Numbered from the stretch's first letter, positions 50,684 through 59,297 are shown. The stretch is 64,000 nucleotides of DNA from Anaerolineae bacterium (GCA_011174825.1 DUEZ01000077.1:1-64000); one strand, 5' to 3'. The notes: generated from the letters alone by a model not told the origin. Numbers and translations: made by a program.

Positions 50684-51766
50684 TCATGAAATATCAGACG
50701 TAGACTGATCCTGGGCACTTTCCACTTTAGCAGCTAACAAAGCCTGAATTCTCAGCAGCCAAGTACGCCTGCTTTGATAGAAAATGTAACTGGCCGCGAT
50801 GAGTGTTGTGCTAACAAAGGCATGTCCGATCAAAGCAAGGATGCTATACCACGTTTCCTCATCGGGTCGGATCCATATTTGTGAACCGAACGATGTGATG
50901 ATGAAACAAATGAATAAAAATCCGACAGAACTAAGCAAGTTCAGACGTACGACCCGAGCGCTCTCTAACATTGCCTTTACAACACGAAAACGATAGAGCA
51001 CAATCCCGTGCGCCGTAAATGCAAAGTAAACCGTAACCCAAAATAAGAAGACCAGCAACAGCATGGGCACGATCCCACTGATGAAGGGCAACAGCAGCCC
51101 AATAATCATTGTCAAAAAACCTGTAACCATCAGCAGGAGAAATCCACCAATATAGACTGCCAAGAAAAGAAGTATCATCCGACCCCATGCTTGCCATCCA
51201 GAAAGCAATTCGGCGTCAGGAGATGTCTGCTGTGCAAGCCATCGATGGTAAAAGGCGCCTAATCCAAGACCGATCGAGATCAATACGACCCATATGGTCA
51301 CGACCTCAGGCAAACTCCCCAAGGGGATAATTTGTGGCTGACCGAGCGGTGTGAGGACGGGCATACGTCCTGCCATCACACTCGGTAATCCCGCTGGTAG
51401 GCTTGTGATGTTGAGAAGAAGATTAAACGGTGTTCCCCAGGGTAGACTGCTTAACGCACTCATCACGTTGTAGCGCTCGATAATAGAAGTCAACATCAGT
51501 TGAACAGCGGTCATGTCGGCAATAATCCCCGAATCGGGCCCAATCATATCCCCCAACGCTGACAGTGTTTCCGGTACCATTTGCGCCAGAAATGGGAGAG
51601 TAAGGTGGGGACCAAACCAAAGGAACAGATCTAAAACAAGCGGCGGCAAGATTAAGATCGGCTTCGCTGCGACACGATCAAACCCGGCAACAAAGGCTGC
51701 CAGCACACCGATCGGCTTGACTGGGGCCTTGCTAAGGGGATCGTCCACAAACCTTGATTCTACCAT
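50684..51766 (-). CDS. Polytopic membrane protein, unknown function
   Basis: The 360 residues have about five or six hydrophobic segments, including VTIWVVLISIGLGLGAFYH, MILLFLAVYIGGFLLLMVTG, IVPMLLLVFLFWVTVYFAF and VGFLFICFIITSFG. A charged loop follows the third, and the C-terminus is an acidic tail. I know no family name. It is upstream of gyrB on the same strand with a 106-base gap, perhaps in the same transcript. Confidence 0.75.
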   Translation of the reverse strand: MVESRFVDDPLSKAPVKPIGVLAAFVAGFDRVAAKPILILPPLVLDLFLWFGPHLTLPFLAQMVPETLSALGDMIGPDSGIIADMTAVQLMLTSIIERYNVMSALSSLPWGTPFNLLLNITSLPAGLPSVMAGRMPVLTPLGQPQIIPLGSLPEVVTIWVVLISIGLGLGAFYHRWLAQQTSPDAELLSGWQAWGRMILLFLAVYIGGFLLLMVTGFLTMIIGLLLPFISGIVPMLLLVFLFWVTVYFAFTAHGIVLYRFRVVKAMLESARVVRLNLLSSVGFLFICFIITSFGSQIWIRPDEETWYSILALIGHAFVSTTLIAASYIFYQSRRTWLLRIQALLAAKVESAQDQSTSDIS

Positions 51767-51785
51767 AGGGGGCCATTTCAGACCT

Positions 51786-51845
51786 CATGTTACAAGCCTC
51801 AAGCTGCAAGCCTTATAATGTAGTCGCAGGCTTTAGCCTGCGCTG
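51786..51845. repeat. Composite repeat unit
   Basis: TACAAGCCTCAAGCTGCAAG heptads are followed by TAATGTAGTCGCAGGCTTTA and GCCTGCG. The next unit at 51862 repeats the same order. Confidence 0.6.
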
Positions 51846-51861
51846 GATTACGAAATAGCGA

Positions 51862-51925
51862 GAACAAGCCACAAGCTTCAAGCTACAAGCCTTATTATGT
51901 AGATCCGGGCTTTAGCCTGCGTATT
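51862..51925. repeat. Composite repeat unit, tandem to the previous one
   Basis: CACAAGCTTCAAGCTACAAG is followed by TTATGTAGATCCGGGCTTTA and GCCTGCG. The palindrome has decayed (CCGGGC for CGCAGGC). It is in the same orientation as 51786-51845. Confidence 0.6.
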
Positions 51926-52087
51926 TGTGGGAGTCTCAATGATTGCGATCTGCGGAGCCATCCCAACCGTCGCAGGTTTTTCAAGAGGCTTCAGAAGGTG
52001 GTTTTGAGAGAGCTTCTGCCCCATATTTCATAACCTAAAGGGCTTGATACTGCGCTCCGCAGATCGCCATTGTCCAAAAACTGGGGT

Positions 52088-52116
52088 TTGACCCCCTCAA
52101 ATACCTTCGCTAGAAT
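52088..52116 (+). promoter_or_regulatory. Promoter of the SAM hydrolase-murA pair
   Basis: TTGACC (52088-52093) and TAGAAT (52111-52116) are separated by exactly 17 bases, with the ATG 22 bases further on. The leader would be short, about 15 bases, but holds GGGAG. Confidence 0.65.
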
Positions 52117-52137
52117 TGCAGTCGGGAGTGGACCTTG

Positions 52138-52974
52138 ATGGCAACAATCGCTCTTCTAACAGACTTTGGCGAACAGGATGTATATGTCGGCATTTTGAAG
52201 GGTGTCATCAGCGGTATCGCTCCACACGCCCAAATGATCGACCTGGCCCACAGCGTTCCTCCGGGGGATATCGCGAAGGCAGCTTTTGAGCTCCATCGAT
52301 CGATCCCGTACTTCCCATTGGGGACCATCTTCCTCGCGGTTGTCGATCCGGGAGTCGGCACTGATCGCCGTCCTGTCGCCATTTCGTGGCCTGAAAGGAT
52401 GTGCGTCGGTCCAGACAATGGGATCTTCACCTATCTTTTAGCGACCGGAGGGGAACCGACTGCCGTTGAACTCAGTTCCAGTGCGCATCGATTGGAGCAG
52501 GTCGGCAACACCTTCCACGGTCGGGATATCTTTGCCCCAGCGGCTGCGTATCTCGCACGTGGGGTGAAATTAGAAGAACTCGGTCCTCCGGTGAAGGATC
52601 TGGTTCGGCTTCCCCTGCCCCGGCTGGAGCTTATCGAAGGACCGTTAGTAAAGGGTGAAATTCTACATACCGACCGATTTGGGAATCTAATCACCAGTAT
52701 TGGTGTATTGCGGCTTGAAGGCGATGATGTGCTGCTCGAACCTTGGCTACCGCACTGCCCACCTGCCCGACTTCCAGCTACTGGTTTGCGTCTACGTCTC
52801 CCAAATGGTGCTTATTTATCGATCAGCTCCACTTATGCTGATGTCTCCCCAGGTGAAGCAGTTGCCTACATCGGAAGCTTAGGACTTCTTGAGATCGCTG
52901 TGAATCAAGCGCGCGCTGTTGACGTCTTGCCTGTCACGACCGGTCAAGAAGTCGTACTAAGCTATAAAGGATGA
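52138..52974 (+). CDS. SAM hydrolase (SAM hydroxide adenosyltransferase, DUF62 family)
   Basis: 278 residues from the ATG at 52138; the track start is the TTG before it. ALLTDFGEQDVYVGILKGVI, DLAHSVPPGDIAKAAFEL, FLAVVDPGVGTDRRPVAI and GNTFHGRDIFAPAAAYLARG match the family that splits S-adenosylmethionine into adenosine and methionine with water. Relatives with a halide loop make chlorinated or fluorinated adenosine, but I do not see that insertion. It is followed three bases later by murA. The adenosine formed could feed purine metabolism. Confidence 0.9.
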   Translation: MATIALLTDFGEQDVYVGILKGVISGIAPHAQMIDLAHSVPPGDIAKAAFELHRSIPYFPLGTIFLAVVDPGVGTDRRPVAISWPERMCVGPDNGIFTYLLATGGEPTAVELSSSAHRLEQVGNTFHGRDIFAPAAAYLARGVKLEELGPPVKDLVRLPLPRLELIEGPLVKGEILHTDRFGNLITSIGVLRLEGDDVLLEPWLPHCPPARLPATGLRLRLPNGAYLSISSTYADVSPGEAVAYIGSLGLLEIAVNQARAVDVLPVTTGQEVVLSYKG

Positions 52975-52977
52975 CAC

Positions 52978-54264
52978 ATGCCCAGCTTTCTAATTGAAGG
53001 CGGTCACCCGCTCCAAGGCGAAGTCACCCCATCAGGAAACAAAAACGCGGCTTTGCCCTTGTTGACCGCCTGTCTCCTTACAGACGAACCCGTGATCCTA
53101 AACAATATCCCCAACATCGGCGATGTGCAAACCATGCGTCACCTGTTGGAGAGTTTGGGAATGTCGGTCGAGGTGCTCAATCGCCATTCATGGCGACTGC
53201 ATGCAGGTCAGATTCGGCGAGCTGATCTCGACCCCGAACTTTGCCGTCGGATCCGAGCCTCGATTCTACTTGCTGGTCCGATGTTGGGACGCAACGAAGG
53301 CATCGATCTTCCTCCACCGGGTGGTGATGTGATCGGACGTCGGCGCGTAGACACACACTTACTCGCCCTCACTGCTCTCGGTGCTGAGGTAAGCTACAGC
53401 GGACGAGAGTTACATCTGAACGCACCAAAGGGTCTCCAGGGAGCCGAAGTACTCCTGGATGAGGCCAGCGTGACTGCGACGGAAAACGCCATCATGGCGG
53501 CGGTCAAAGCCCAAGGGCAATCGATCATACGCAACGCGGCTTCCGAACCACATGTCCAAGATCTGTGTAATTTCTTGAATACGCTTGGGGCCAATATCGA
53601 TAACATCGGCTCTAACACCCTCCATATTCAAGGAGTCGATAAATTTTATGGGGGTGAATTTACGATCGGTCCGGACTATTTGGAGGTCGTCAGCTTTATC
53701 GGAGCGGCGGTTGTCACAGGAGGGGAACTCCGCATCCGACAGGCTGCGCCACACCATCTGGACATGGTTCGTCTCGTGCTCGGACGTCTTGGGGTATCGT
53801 GGCAGGTAGAGGGCGAGGATATCTTCATCCCCGACAAACAGAAACTTGACATCAAACCTGATGTGGGGGGGAAAATCCCACAGATCAACGTCATGCCCTG
53901 GCCTGCCTTTCCCACAGATCTGATGAGCATCGCCATCGTCATCGCCACCCAATCCAACGGCACGGTGCTCTTTCACGATTGGATGTATGAAACACGGATG
54001 TTCTTTATCGATAAATTGGTCTCGATGGGAGCCCGCATCATCCTCTGCGATCCTCATCGTTCCATCGTACAAGGACCCAGCCGGCTCATTGGCGAGACCC
54101 TTGAGAGTCCCGATATCCGTGCAGGATTGGCGCTCACCCTTGCTGCATTAGCTGCAGAAGGGACCTCACAGATTCGTAATATCGGTCAAATCGAACGTGG
54201 CTACGAGCGGATCGACGAGAAGCTGCGTGACCTCGGCGCTCATATCCAACGCCTTGAGGAGTAG
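52978..54264 (+). CDS. murA: MurA, UDP-GlcNAc enolpyruvyltransferase, with Asp at the active-site Cys position
   Basis: This 428-residue enzyme catalyses the first committed step of peptidoglycan synthesis. The N-terminus has SGNKNAALPLLTACLLTDEP with the conserved Lys 22 and Asn. RRIRASILLAGPMLGR is typical. In the catalytic loop it reads PPPGGDVIGRRRVDTH, so residue 117 is Asp where most MurA proteins have Cys (GGCAIG). Asp at this place is known in mycobacteria and chlamydiae and makes the enzyme insensitive to fosfomycin. It follows SAM hydrolase by three bases and shares its promoter. Confidence 0.95.
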   Translation: MPSFLIEGGHPLQGEVTPSGNKNAALPLLTACLLTDEPVILNNIPNIGDVQTMRHLLESLGMSVEVLNRHSWRLHAGQIRRADLDPELCRRIRASILLAGPMLGRNEGIDLPPPGGDVIGRRRVDTHLLALTALGAEVSYSGRELHLNAPKGLQGAEVLLDEASVTATENAIMAAVKAQGQSIIRNAASEPHVQDLCNFLNTLGANIDNIGSNTLHIQGVDKFYGGEFTIGPDYLEVVSFIGAAVVTGGELRIRQAAPHHLDMVRLVLGRLGVSWQVEGEDIFIPDKQKLDIKPDVGGKIPQINVMPWPAFPTDLMSIAIVIATQSNGTVLFHDWMYETRMFFIDKLVSMGARIILCDPHRSIVQGPSRLIGETLESPDIRAGLALTLAALAAEGTSQIRNIGQIERGYERIDEKLRDLGAHIQRLEE

Positions 54265-54310
54265 GTGTCGAGTTGAAAAAGCCTGTGGCTACAGATGATT
54301 GATCAGCGAG

Positions 54311-54338
54311 GTAGGGGCGCAATGAATTACGCCCCTAC
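54311..54338. repeat. GTAGGGGCG palindrome
   Basis: GTAGGGGCG and CGCCCCTAC flank a 10-base spacer, about 46 bases after the murA stop. Its position would allow it to act as a murA transcript end structure. Confidence 0.65.
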
Positions 54339-54457
54339 GATGTTCTTGGGCTAGGAGCATCCTCTTGGAGAGGTATTATTCAACATAGTCGCACCCTTTA
54401 GGTTACACTTTGAGCATAGGCTAAGGCCTGCGGATACATTGGCTTTGTCTCCCCCGG

Positions 54458-54558
54458 TGTCATTCCGATCGCCGATAGGCGAGAGGAATCCCTATGATGT
54501 CTCGACTTCACAAGTTACATCATAGGGATTCCTCGTCGCAAGGCTCCTCGGAATGACA
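54458..54558. repeat. 101 bp foldback repeat TGTCATTCCGA...TCGGAATGACA
   Basis: The outer arms TGTCATTCCGA/TCGGAATGACA and the inner arms CGAGAGGAATCCCTATGATG / CATCATAGGGATTCCTCG form a long hairpin with an asymmetric bulge and a short loop. The unit has the form of a small non-autonomous element. Confidence 0.75.
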
Positions 54559-54671
54559 TCTAAAATGAAAGGGACGATCAGCCGGTGAAGTCGTTAGCTT
54601 GTTGAAAGGTTACCCTTACATTTTCAACACTCTGAAGCAGCGCTCTCCTAATTACATGTACTACCAACCTT

Positions 54672-54775
54672 TAGAGTACCTCAGCGCAGGTTAAAGCCTG
54701 TGGTTCCTTTAAATGGCTTGTAGCATGCAGCTTGAAGCCTGAAGCTTGCAGCTTACGACTTGCGACTTGCGATCT
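54672..54775. repeat. Composite repeat unit near the rpmH promoter
   Basis: CAGCGCAGGTTAAAGCCTGT is followed by GGTTCC and then by CAGCTTGAAGCCTGAAGCTT-type heptads that stop nine bases before the rpmH -35 box. Confidence 0.6.
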
Positions 54776-54783
54776 GACTAAAA

Positions 54784-54812
54784 TTGACCGACCCCCAGCC
54801 ATAGGGTATAAT
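54784..54812 (+). promoter_or_regulatory. rpmH promoter
   Basis: TTGACC (54784-54789) and a perfect TATAAT (54807-54812) with a 17-base spacer. It should drive the whole rpmH-rnpA-yidD-yidC-jag run. This is the best sigma-70-type promoter in the window. Confidence 0.8.
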
Positions 54813-54845
54813 CGGCCAGCAAATTATGAACGTGGATTGGTTATT

Positions 54846-55022
54846 ATGCCGAAGCGAACATACCAACCGAAAAAACGACGTCGATTGCGGGTGCATGGTT
54901 TTCGTGCCCGCATGTCATCTCGTGGGGGACGAGCCGTCATTAAGGCAAGGCGCCGGAAGAAGCGTAGTCGCTTATCCGTCCGCATGAACGAGCACGTCAA
55001 GAAGATCAATTGGAAGTCTTAA
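54846..55022 (+). CDS. rpmH: 50S ribosomal protein L34 with extended C-terminus
   Basis: 58 residues beginning [20 protein letters not shown], the L34 signature, and [20 protein letters not shown]. Typical bacterial L34 ends at RLSV after 44-46 residues. Here about 13 further residues ([13 protein letters not shown]) follow. The track start at 54732 reads through the promoter and is wrong; the ATG at 54846 gives the family start. It is the first gene of the run with rnpA. Confidence 0.94.
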   Translation: MPKRTYQPKKRRRLRVHGFRARMSSRGGRAVIKARRRKKRSRLSVRMNEHVKKINWKS

Positions 55023-55082
55023 CGAAGCCGGTATTTTGTGATTGGAAGCCAACCCGATGGACGCTCTTGGCCGACCAAGTGG

Positions 55083-55427
55083 ATGAACCGCAAATATCGG
55101 CTCACCAGCTCGACCGACTTCAAGCGGGTGCGGCGTACAGGAAAGTCCTATGCCCACCCGCTAGCTATTCTGCTCGTAAGCCCCAACGGTCTGACCATCT
55201 CTCGCTTTGGCGTTACAGCTGGTCGGGCACTGGGAAACGCAGTACGACGTAACCGAGCGAAGCGGCGACTACGAGAAGCACTAGGCAGGTATAGGCCAAG
55301 AATATTAAGCGGACAAGATGTCGTGCTTATCGCTCGCCCGGCGCTTAATCAAGCGGAATGGTCCGATGTGCTCAACGCATTAGCAACCCTTCTAGGGCAC
55401 GCCGGATTGCTAGAAGAAGAAAAATGA
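55083..55427 (+). CDS. rnpA: RNase P protein component
   Basis: 114 residues from the ATG at 55083. [20 protein letters not shown], then [20 protein letters not shown] with the RNR motif that contacts the P RNA. It assists the RNA enzyme in maturing tRNA 5' ends. The longer track start lacks a ribosome site. The stop overlaps the yidD start (ATGA). Confidence 0.93.
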   Translation: MNRKYRLTSSTDFKRVRRTGKSYAHPLAILLVSPNGLTISRFGVTAGRALGNAVRRNRAKRRLREALGRYRPRILSGQDVVLIARPALNQAEWSDVLNALATLLGHAGLLEEEK

Positions 55428-55711
55428 CCGTTGAACTCGATCATCAGAATGTTTCAGAGCCAGCTTTGAGCGAGATACCCTTTACATGGAAAAATCTCGC
55501 TCGCTTACCTGCCTTGGCGCTGATCCGCTTTTATCAAAAAACGATCGGCCGTGCGATACCCGTTGATGTCTGCCGCTTCACGCCATCCTGTTCACATTAC
55601 GGCTACCAGGCGATCGCAAAATACGGTTTGTTAAAAGGCGGCTGGCTCGCTTTCCGCCGCATCCTACGCTGTCAACCATTCAATCCCGGGGGTTACGACC
55701 CAGTACCTTAG
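55424..55711 (+). CDS. yidD: YidD membrane protein insertion efficiency factor
   Basis: 95 residues from the ATG at 55424, which overlaps the rnpA stop by four bases. The family core is [15 protein letters not shown], then [19 protein letters not shown] and [24 protein letters not shown], with three conserved cysteines. YidD is a small membrane-associated protein that helps YidC-mediated insertion. The track start at 55358 lies inside rnpA and is rejected. Confidence 0.94.
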   Translation: MTVELDHQNVSEPALSEIPFTWKNLARLPALALIRFYQKTIGRAIPVDVCRFTPSCSHYGYQAIAKYGLLKGGWLAFRRILRCQPFNPGGYDPVP

Positions 55712-55718
55712 GAGTCTT

Positions 55719-56837
55719 ATGTCGACCTTACCACATCCAACTCGGAGATCGATCTTGCTTTTGGGTCTTATCCTGATCTCATCCGTCCTTCTGGCCGGTT
55801 GTGGATCTGGGGGTGCGCTTACCGCAGCGAGCTGGCCCGGTTTGTCGATCGACGACACGAACGCTTACTTGGCTTATGGCCCGACTGTGTATGCCATCGA
55901 CCTGACCACCAACAGGGAAAGTTGGCATTACCCTCCAGAACCGAATCGAACTGCATCGTTCTTCGCTTCCCCCGCACCTTCTGAAGGTGGTTTAGTTATC
56001 GTTGGCGGGTATGACAACATCGTTTACGCGCTGGATCCAAGCACAGGTGGCGATGTGCGTTCAGCCTGGATCTTTGAGGACGCTTCGGGCAACATCATTG
56101 GTGGGACAGTGGTTGCCGAAGACATCGTTCTGGTTCCCTCCGCTGACAGCAATCTGTATGCGCTCGATCTATCGACCGGTGACCCGGTCTGGACACAACC
56201 CTTCAACACAGATGAAGCCCTGTGGTCAGCACCTTTGGTGGACGGGAATGTCATTTATCTCGCATCTCTCGATCACCGAGTGTACGCCATTGATCTTCCT
56301 ACTGGGAGGGAACTTTGGAAGACGGAGCCCCTTAACGGCGCGATCGCGGATACACCAACGCTGGCTGGAGATCTGATCCTGGTCGGTACTTTTAATTCAC
56401 AAATTGTTGCAGTGGACACAGAAAGAAGGGGGGAGATAGCCTGGGCTTTCGACACATCAGGTTGGGTTTGGGGCAGCCCCGCGGTCGCTGACGATCTTGC
56501 CTTCTTCGGTGATTATATGGGATTGGCGTACGCTGTGGACATCACAAATGGCCAGGAAGTATGGCGGGTGACAGTAGATGGTCCCGTCACTACCACACCA
56601 GCGCATAGAGATGGCGTTATCTTCTTCGTCACAGAAGCAGGTACAGTCTACGCCTTCGAAACCGACTCAGGAAAACCATTTTGGACCAGCAATCCAATCC
56701 TGAATGGCAGACTGCTTTCTGATCCAGTGTTATCCGGCGACACACTGCTCGTCGCCACGATGGACAACCCATGCGTCATCTCCGCAATAGAGACAGAGAC
56801 AAGCGCCACACGTTGCTTGCTCCAGTTTGAGGAATAG
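55719..56837 (+). CDS. PQQ-type beta-propeller lipoprotein (BamB-like)
   Basis: The 372 residues have a lipoprotein signal (ILLLGLILISSVLLAGCGSG) with the lipid-bearing Cys at about 28. The mature part is a seven- or eight-blade propeller with recurring VYALD/LYALDLSTG and A-x-D-x-x-TG-x-x-x-W units of the PQQ-binding repeat type. It is likely exposed outside the membrane. It sits between yidD and yidC, where such a gene is not usual. A role in assisting membrane protein insertion, as BamB does at outer membranes, is an attractive guess only. Confidence 0.85.
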   Translation: MSTLPHPTRRSILLLGLILISSVLLAGCGSGGALTAASWPGLSIDDTNAYLAYGPTVYAIDLTTNRESWHYPPEPNRTASFFASPAPSEGGLVIVGGYDNIVYALDPSTGGDVRSAWIFEDASGNIIGGTVVAEDIVLVPSADSNLYALDLSTGDPVWTQPFNTDEALWSAPLVDGNVIYLASLDHRVYAIDLPTGRELWKTEPLNGAIADTPTLAGDLILVGTFNSQIVAVDTERRGEIAWAFDTSGWVWGSPAVADDLAFFGDYMGLAYAVDITNGQEVWRVTVDGPVTTTPAHRDGVIFFVTEAGTVYAFETDSGKPFWTSNPILNGRLLSDPVLSGDTLLVATMDNPCVISAIETETSATRCLLQFEE

Positions 56838-56852
56838 TTAGGGTTAAAAACC

Positions 56853-57638
56853 ATGTGGAATACACTCATTCTTGATCCAATGATTAACGCACTGCTATGG
56901 ATCTATCAGCTGTTTGGGGCAGGTCCAAATTCCTTTGGATTTGCCATCATCATCTTCACCGCCTTGATACGGGTGATCACGCTGCCCTTGACATACAGGC
57001 AGACGAAGAGCTCGATGGTGATGGCTGAAATACAACAATCCAAGAAATGGCAGAAGATCCAAGAAAAGTACAAGGACAATAAACAAAAGCTGCAGGAAGA
57101 ACAAATGAAGCTTTATCAGGAGCTGGGCATTAATCCTCTCGGCGGCTGTCTACCTTTGCTAATCCAGTTCCCCATCATCATCGGCCTCTACCAGGCTATC
57201 ATCCGCACCATGGCTGCAGCACCGCTCCAACTGCTCGACCTTTCCAGCCATATCTACTCCATCATTCCTAGCTCGCTTATCCCTCTCAATAACCAATTCC
57301 TGGGTTACATGAACCTGGGTCAACCGGAACGTTTGCCCCTCCCTTTCATCCCGTCGGACATCCCGATCATCGGCGAAGGTCTACCTGTGCTGGCTATCCT
57401 GGTCGTGATTACCAGTTATCTACAAACCAAGCTCACCACACCACCCTCGACGGACGGACAAGGCGCAGCTATGGGACAAATGATGTCCCTCTACATGCCG
57501 CTGTTCATTGGCTACCTGGCTTACAGCTTCGCGTCCGGTTTGGCTCTCTACTTCGTCGCTTCAAACCTGCTCGGGATCATTCAGGGATTTGTTATGCGTA
57601 GGATGCGTCAGACCGCCGCTGGACAACCGACTAAATAA
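56853..57638 (+). CDS. yidC: YidC/Oxa1-family membrane insertase (short form)
   Basis: 261 residues with five hydrophobic segments. The first membrane helix is preceded by a short outside segment, without the large P1 domain of Gram-negative YidC. PLTYRQTKSSMVMAEIQQSK begins the cytoplasmic coiled hairpin, GINPLGGCLPLLIQFPIIIG is the family signature, and a basic tail (RRMRQTAAGQ) ends it. It inserts proteins into the cytoplasmic membrane with or without SecYEG. The short form suits a cell without a typical outer membrane. Confidence 0.95.
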   Translation: MWNTLILDPMINALLWIYQLFGAGPNSFGFAIIIFTALIRVITLPLTYRQTKSSMVMAEIQQSKKWQKIQEKYKDNKQKLQEEQMKLYQELGINPLGGCLPLLIQFPIIIGLYQAIIRTMAAAPLQLLDLSSHIYSIIPSSLIPLNNQFLGYMNLGQPERLPLPFIPSDIPIIGEGLPVLAILVVITSYLQTKLTTPPSTDGQGAAMGQMMSLYMPLFIGYLAYSFASGLALYFVASNLLGIIQGFVMRRMRQTAAGQPTK

Positions 57639-57671
57639 CGGGACTTCCAACGTCGATCGAATAAGAAGGGC

Positions 57672-58406
57672 ATGAAGATGTCGGAAATGAAAACTAGCCT
57701 GGAAGTGATCGCTCCAAGCGTCGAAGAGGCGATAGCCCAAGGGGTCGAAGAGCTTGGCTTGCCGGAAGAAGAACTCGAAGTCGAGGTGTTGGACGAAGGC
57801 AGCAAAGGTTTCCTTGGTTTAGGTACCCGCCAGGTTCGCGTACGATTGACCGTTCGCTTCCAAGAGCCACCCAAAGAAATCCCTCAATATGAAGAACCAC
57901 CTCAAGATGAAGAAGCCCCGGAAATGGACGACGAGGAAGCCGTCCGCATCGCTCATGAAACGATTGAAGAGCTGCTGAATCGAATGGGCATCAAGGCGAA
58001 CGTTGCTGCCCAATGGGGGGAGTTGGAGCCACCGGGCAGAATCCGACCCTTGTTGATCGATATCCGAGGGGACGATTTGAGCATTTTAATCGGTCGTCGA
58101 GGCGAGACTCTTTCCGCGCTGCAGTACATCACACGCCTGATCGTCGGCAAGGAGCTCAAACGCCCCGTGGCTGTGGTGATCGATATTGAAGGCTACCGCG
58201 CCCGCAGAGAAGGTCAATTACGGCGTTTAGCGCGCAAGATCGCTGAACAGGCGATCGAGACCGGCCGCACGATGAACCTGGAGCCGATGCCGGCTAACGA
58301 GCGACGCATCATCCATGTCGAACTTAAAGACAATCCGAAGGTTGAGACCCTCAGCATCGGCGAGGGCAATCGGCGCAAAGTCACCGTTGTCCCCCTGCAA
58401 GAGTAG
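57672..58406 (+). CDS. khpB: Jag/KhpB RNA-binding protein
   Basis: The 244 residues have a Jag N-terminal domain (SLEVIAPSVEEAIAQGVEEL, GSKGFLGLGTRQVRV), an acidic linker, a KH domain with IGRRGETLSALQYITRLIVG, and a C-terminal R3H domain with LEPMPANERRIIHVEL. It binds RNA and often works with KhpA. Its place directly after yidC is conserved in many bacteria. Confidence 0.93.
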   Translation: MKMSEMKTSLEVIAPSVEEAIAQGVEELGLPEEELEVEVLDEGSKGFLGLGTRQVRVRLTVRFQEPPKEIPQYEEPPQDEEAPEMDDEEAVRIAHETIEELLNRMGIKANVAAQWGELEPPGRIRPLLIDIRGDDLSILIGRRGETLSALQYITRLIVGKELKRPVAVVIDIEGYRARREGQLRRLARKIAEQAIETGRTMNLEPMPANERRIIHVELKDNPKVETLSIGEGNRRKVTVVPLQE

Positions 58407-58421
58407 GAAAAGCAGCCCTCA

Positions 58422-58450
58422 TTGGTCCTCAGGCGACCCTGATATATAAT
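58422..58450 (+). promoter_or_regulatory. Promoter placing the start of transcription at the pfkB ATG
   Basis: TTGGTC (58422-58427) and a perfect TATAAT (58445-58450) are separated by 17 bases. The ATG is at 58458, seven bases after the -10 box, so transcription would start at or within a base of the first codon. No ribosome site precedes the ATG. Confidence 0.65.
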
Positions 58451-58457
58451 CCCACGT

Positions 58458-59297
58458 ATGACCGATCCCTCAATCTATTATCTCGTTATCGGTCACGTCT
58501 CCAATGACTTAACACCGAACGGTCCCATCTTGGGCGGAACTGTGGCCTACGCAGGGCGAACGGCTCAGGCTCTCGGTGTAAGGGTCAGGGCTATCACCGC
58601 TGCAGAAAAAGGTATCGATCTTAGCCAGTTGGAGAACATCGAGACCCACCAAATGCCATCGACACAATCGACCACCTTTGAGAACCGCTACACATCAGAA
58701 GGTCGAGTTCAGATCCTCCATGGGCGGGCATCAGACATTAGCACTAAGGACGTGCCCCGAGGGTGGCAGCGTGCCGATATCGTGCACCTTGGTCCCATCG
58801 CGGATGAGGTCGACACAACCCTGATAGAATCCTTCCCCGACGCACTGATGTGCATTACACCGCAAGGCTGGTTGCGGTATTGGGATGAGAAGGGAAGGGT
58901 CCAGATGAAGGGCTGGGATCAGATCAGCGACCTACTTCCGACCGCCAACGCGGTCGTGATCAGCATGGAAGATCTGGCCGACGACCTTCGATCTGCACAG
59001 GAGATGGCTGATCGCTGTGAGATCTTGGCAGTAACAGATGCCGCAAGAGGAGCGCAGGTGTTTTGGAATGGCCAACAACACGACGTGCCAGCACCGGTGG
59101 TCGAGGAGATAGATCCAACCGGATCAGGAGACATCTTCGCGGCTGCGTTTTTTGTGCGCCTCTACCAAACCAACAATCCGGTTGAGGCCGCTCGCTTTGC
59201 CAATGTTCTGGCTGCTGCCTCCGTTACTCGTCAAGGCTTGGCTGGCACGCCAACGATGGATGAGATCCAGGGTGCCTACCATCAGGTGACGACATGA
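58458..59297 (+). CDS. PfkB-family carbohydrate/nucleoside kinase
   Basis: 279 residues. GPILGGTVAYAGRTAQALG is the substrate-binding glycine region, and DPTGSGDIFAAAFFVRL near the C-terminus is PfkB signature 2 with the catalytic Asp. Members phosphorylate sugars or nucleosides such as ribose, fructose phosphate, adenosine or inosine; the sequence does not choose. It overlaps parA by four bases. Its mRNA may be leaderless. Confidence 0.87.
   Translation: MTDPSIYYLVIGHVSNDLTPNGPILGGTVAYAGRTAQALGVRVRAITAAEKGIDLSQLENIETHQMPSTQSTTFENRYTSEGRVQILHGRASDISTKDVPRGWQRADIVHLGPIADEVDTTLIESFPDALMCITPQGWLRYWDEKGRVQMKGWDQISDLLPTANAVVISMEDLADDLRSAQEMADRCEILAVTDAARGAQVFWNGQQHDVPAPVVEEIDPTGSGDIFAAAFFVRLYQTNNPVEAARFANVLAAASVTRQGLAGTPTMDEIQGAYHQVTT

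Larger units (their letters stand above)
51767..52087. other. Divergent gap with two composite repeats
   Basis: Two AGCTT/GCAGGC composites (51786-51845, 51862-51925) occupy most of it. The remainder up to the SAM hydrolase promoter shows nothing I can name. Confidence 0.55.
54265..54783. other. Gap between murA and rpmH, filled with repeats
   Basis: Three repeat types follow one another: a GTAGGGGC palindrome, a 101 bp TGTCATTCC foldback and a composite heptad unit. I looked for TTATCCACA DnaA boxes here and found none. No gene is supported. Confidence 0.6.

Noticed and set aside
54265-54783. Possible oriC upstream of rpmH
   Set aside because: No DnaA boxes or AT-rich unwinding element were found, only dispersed repeats.
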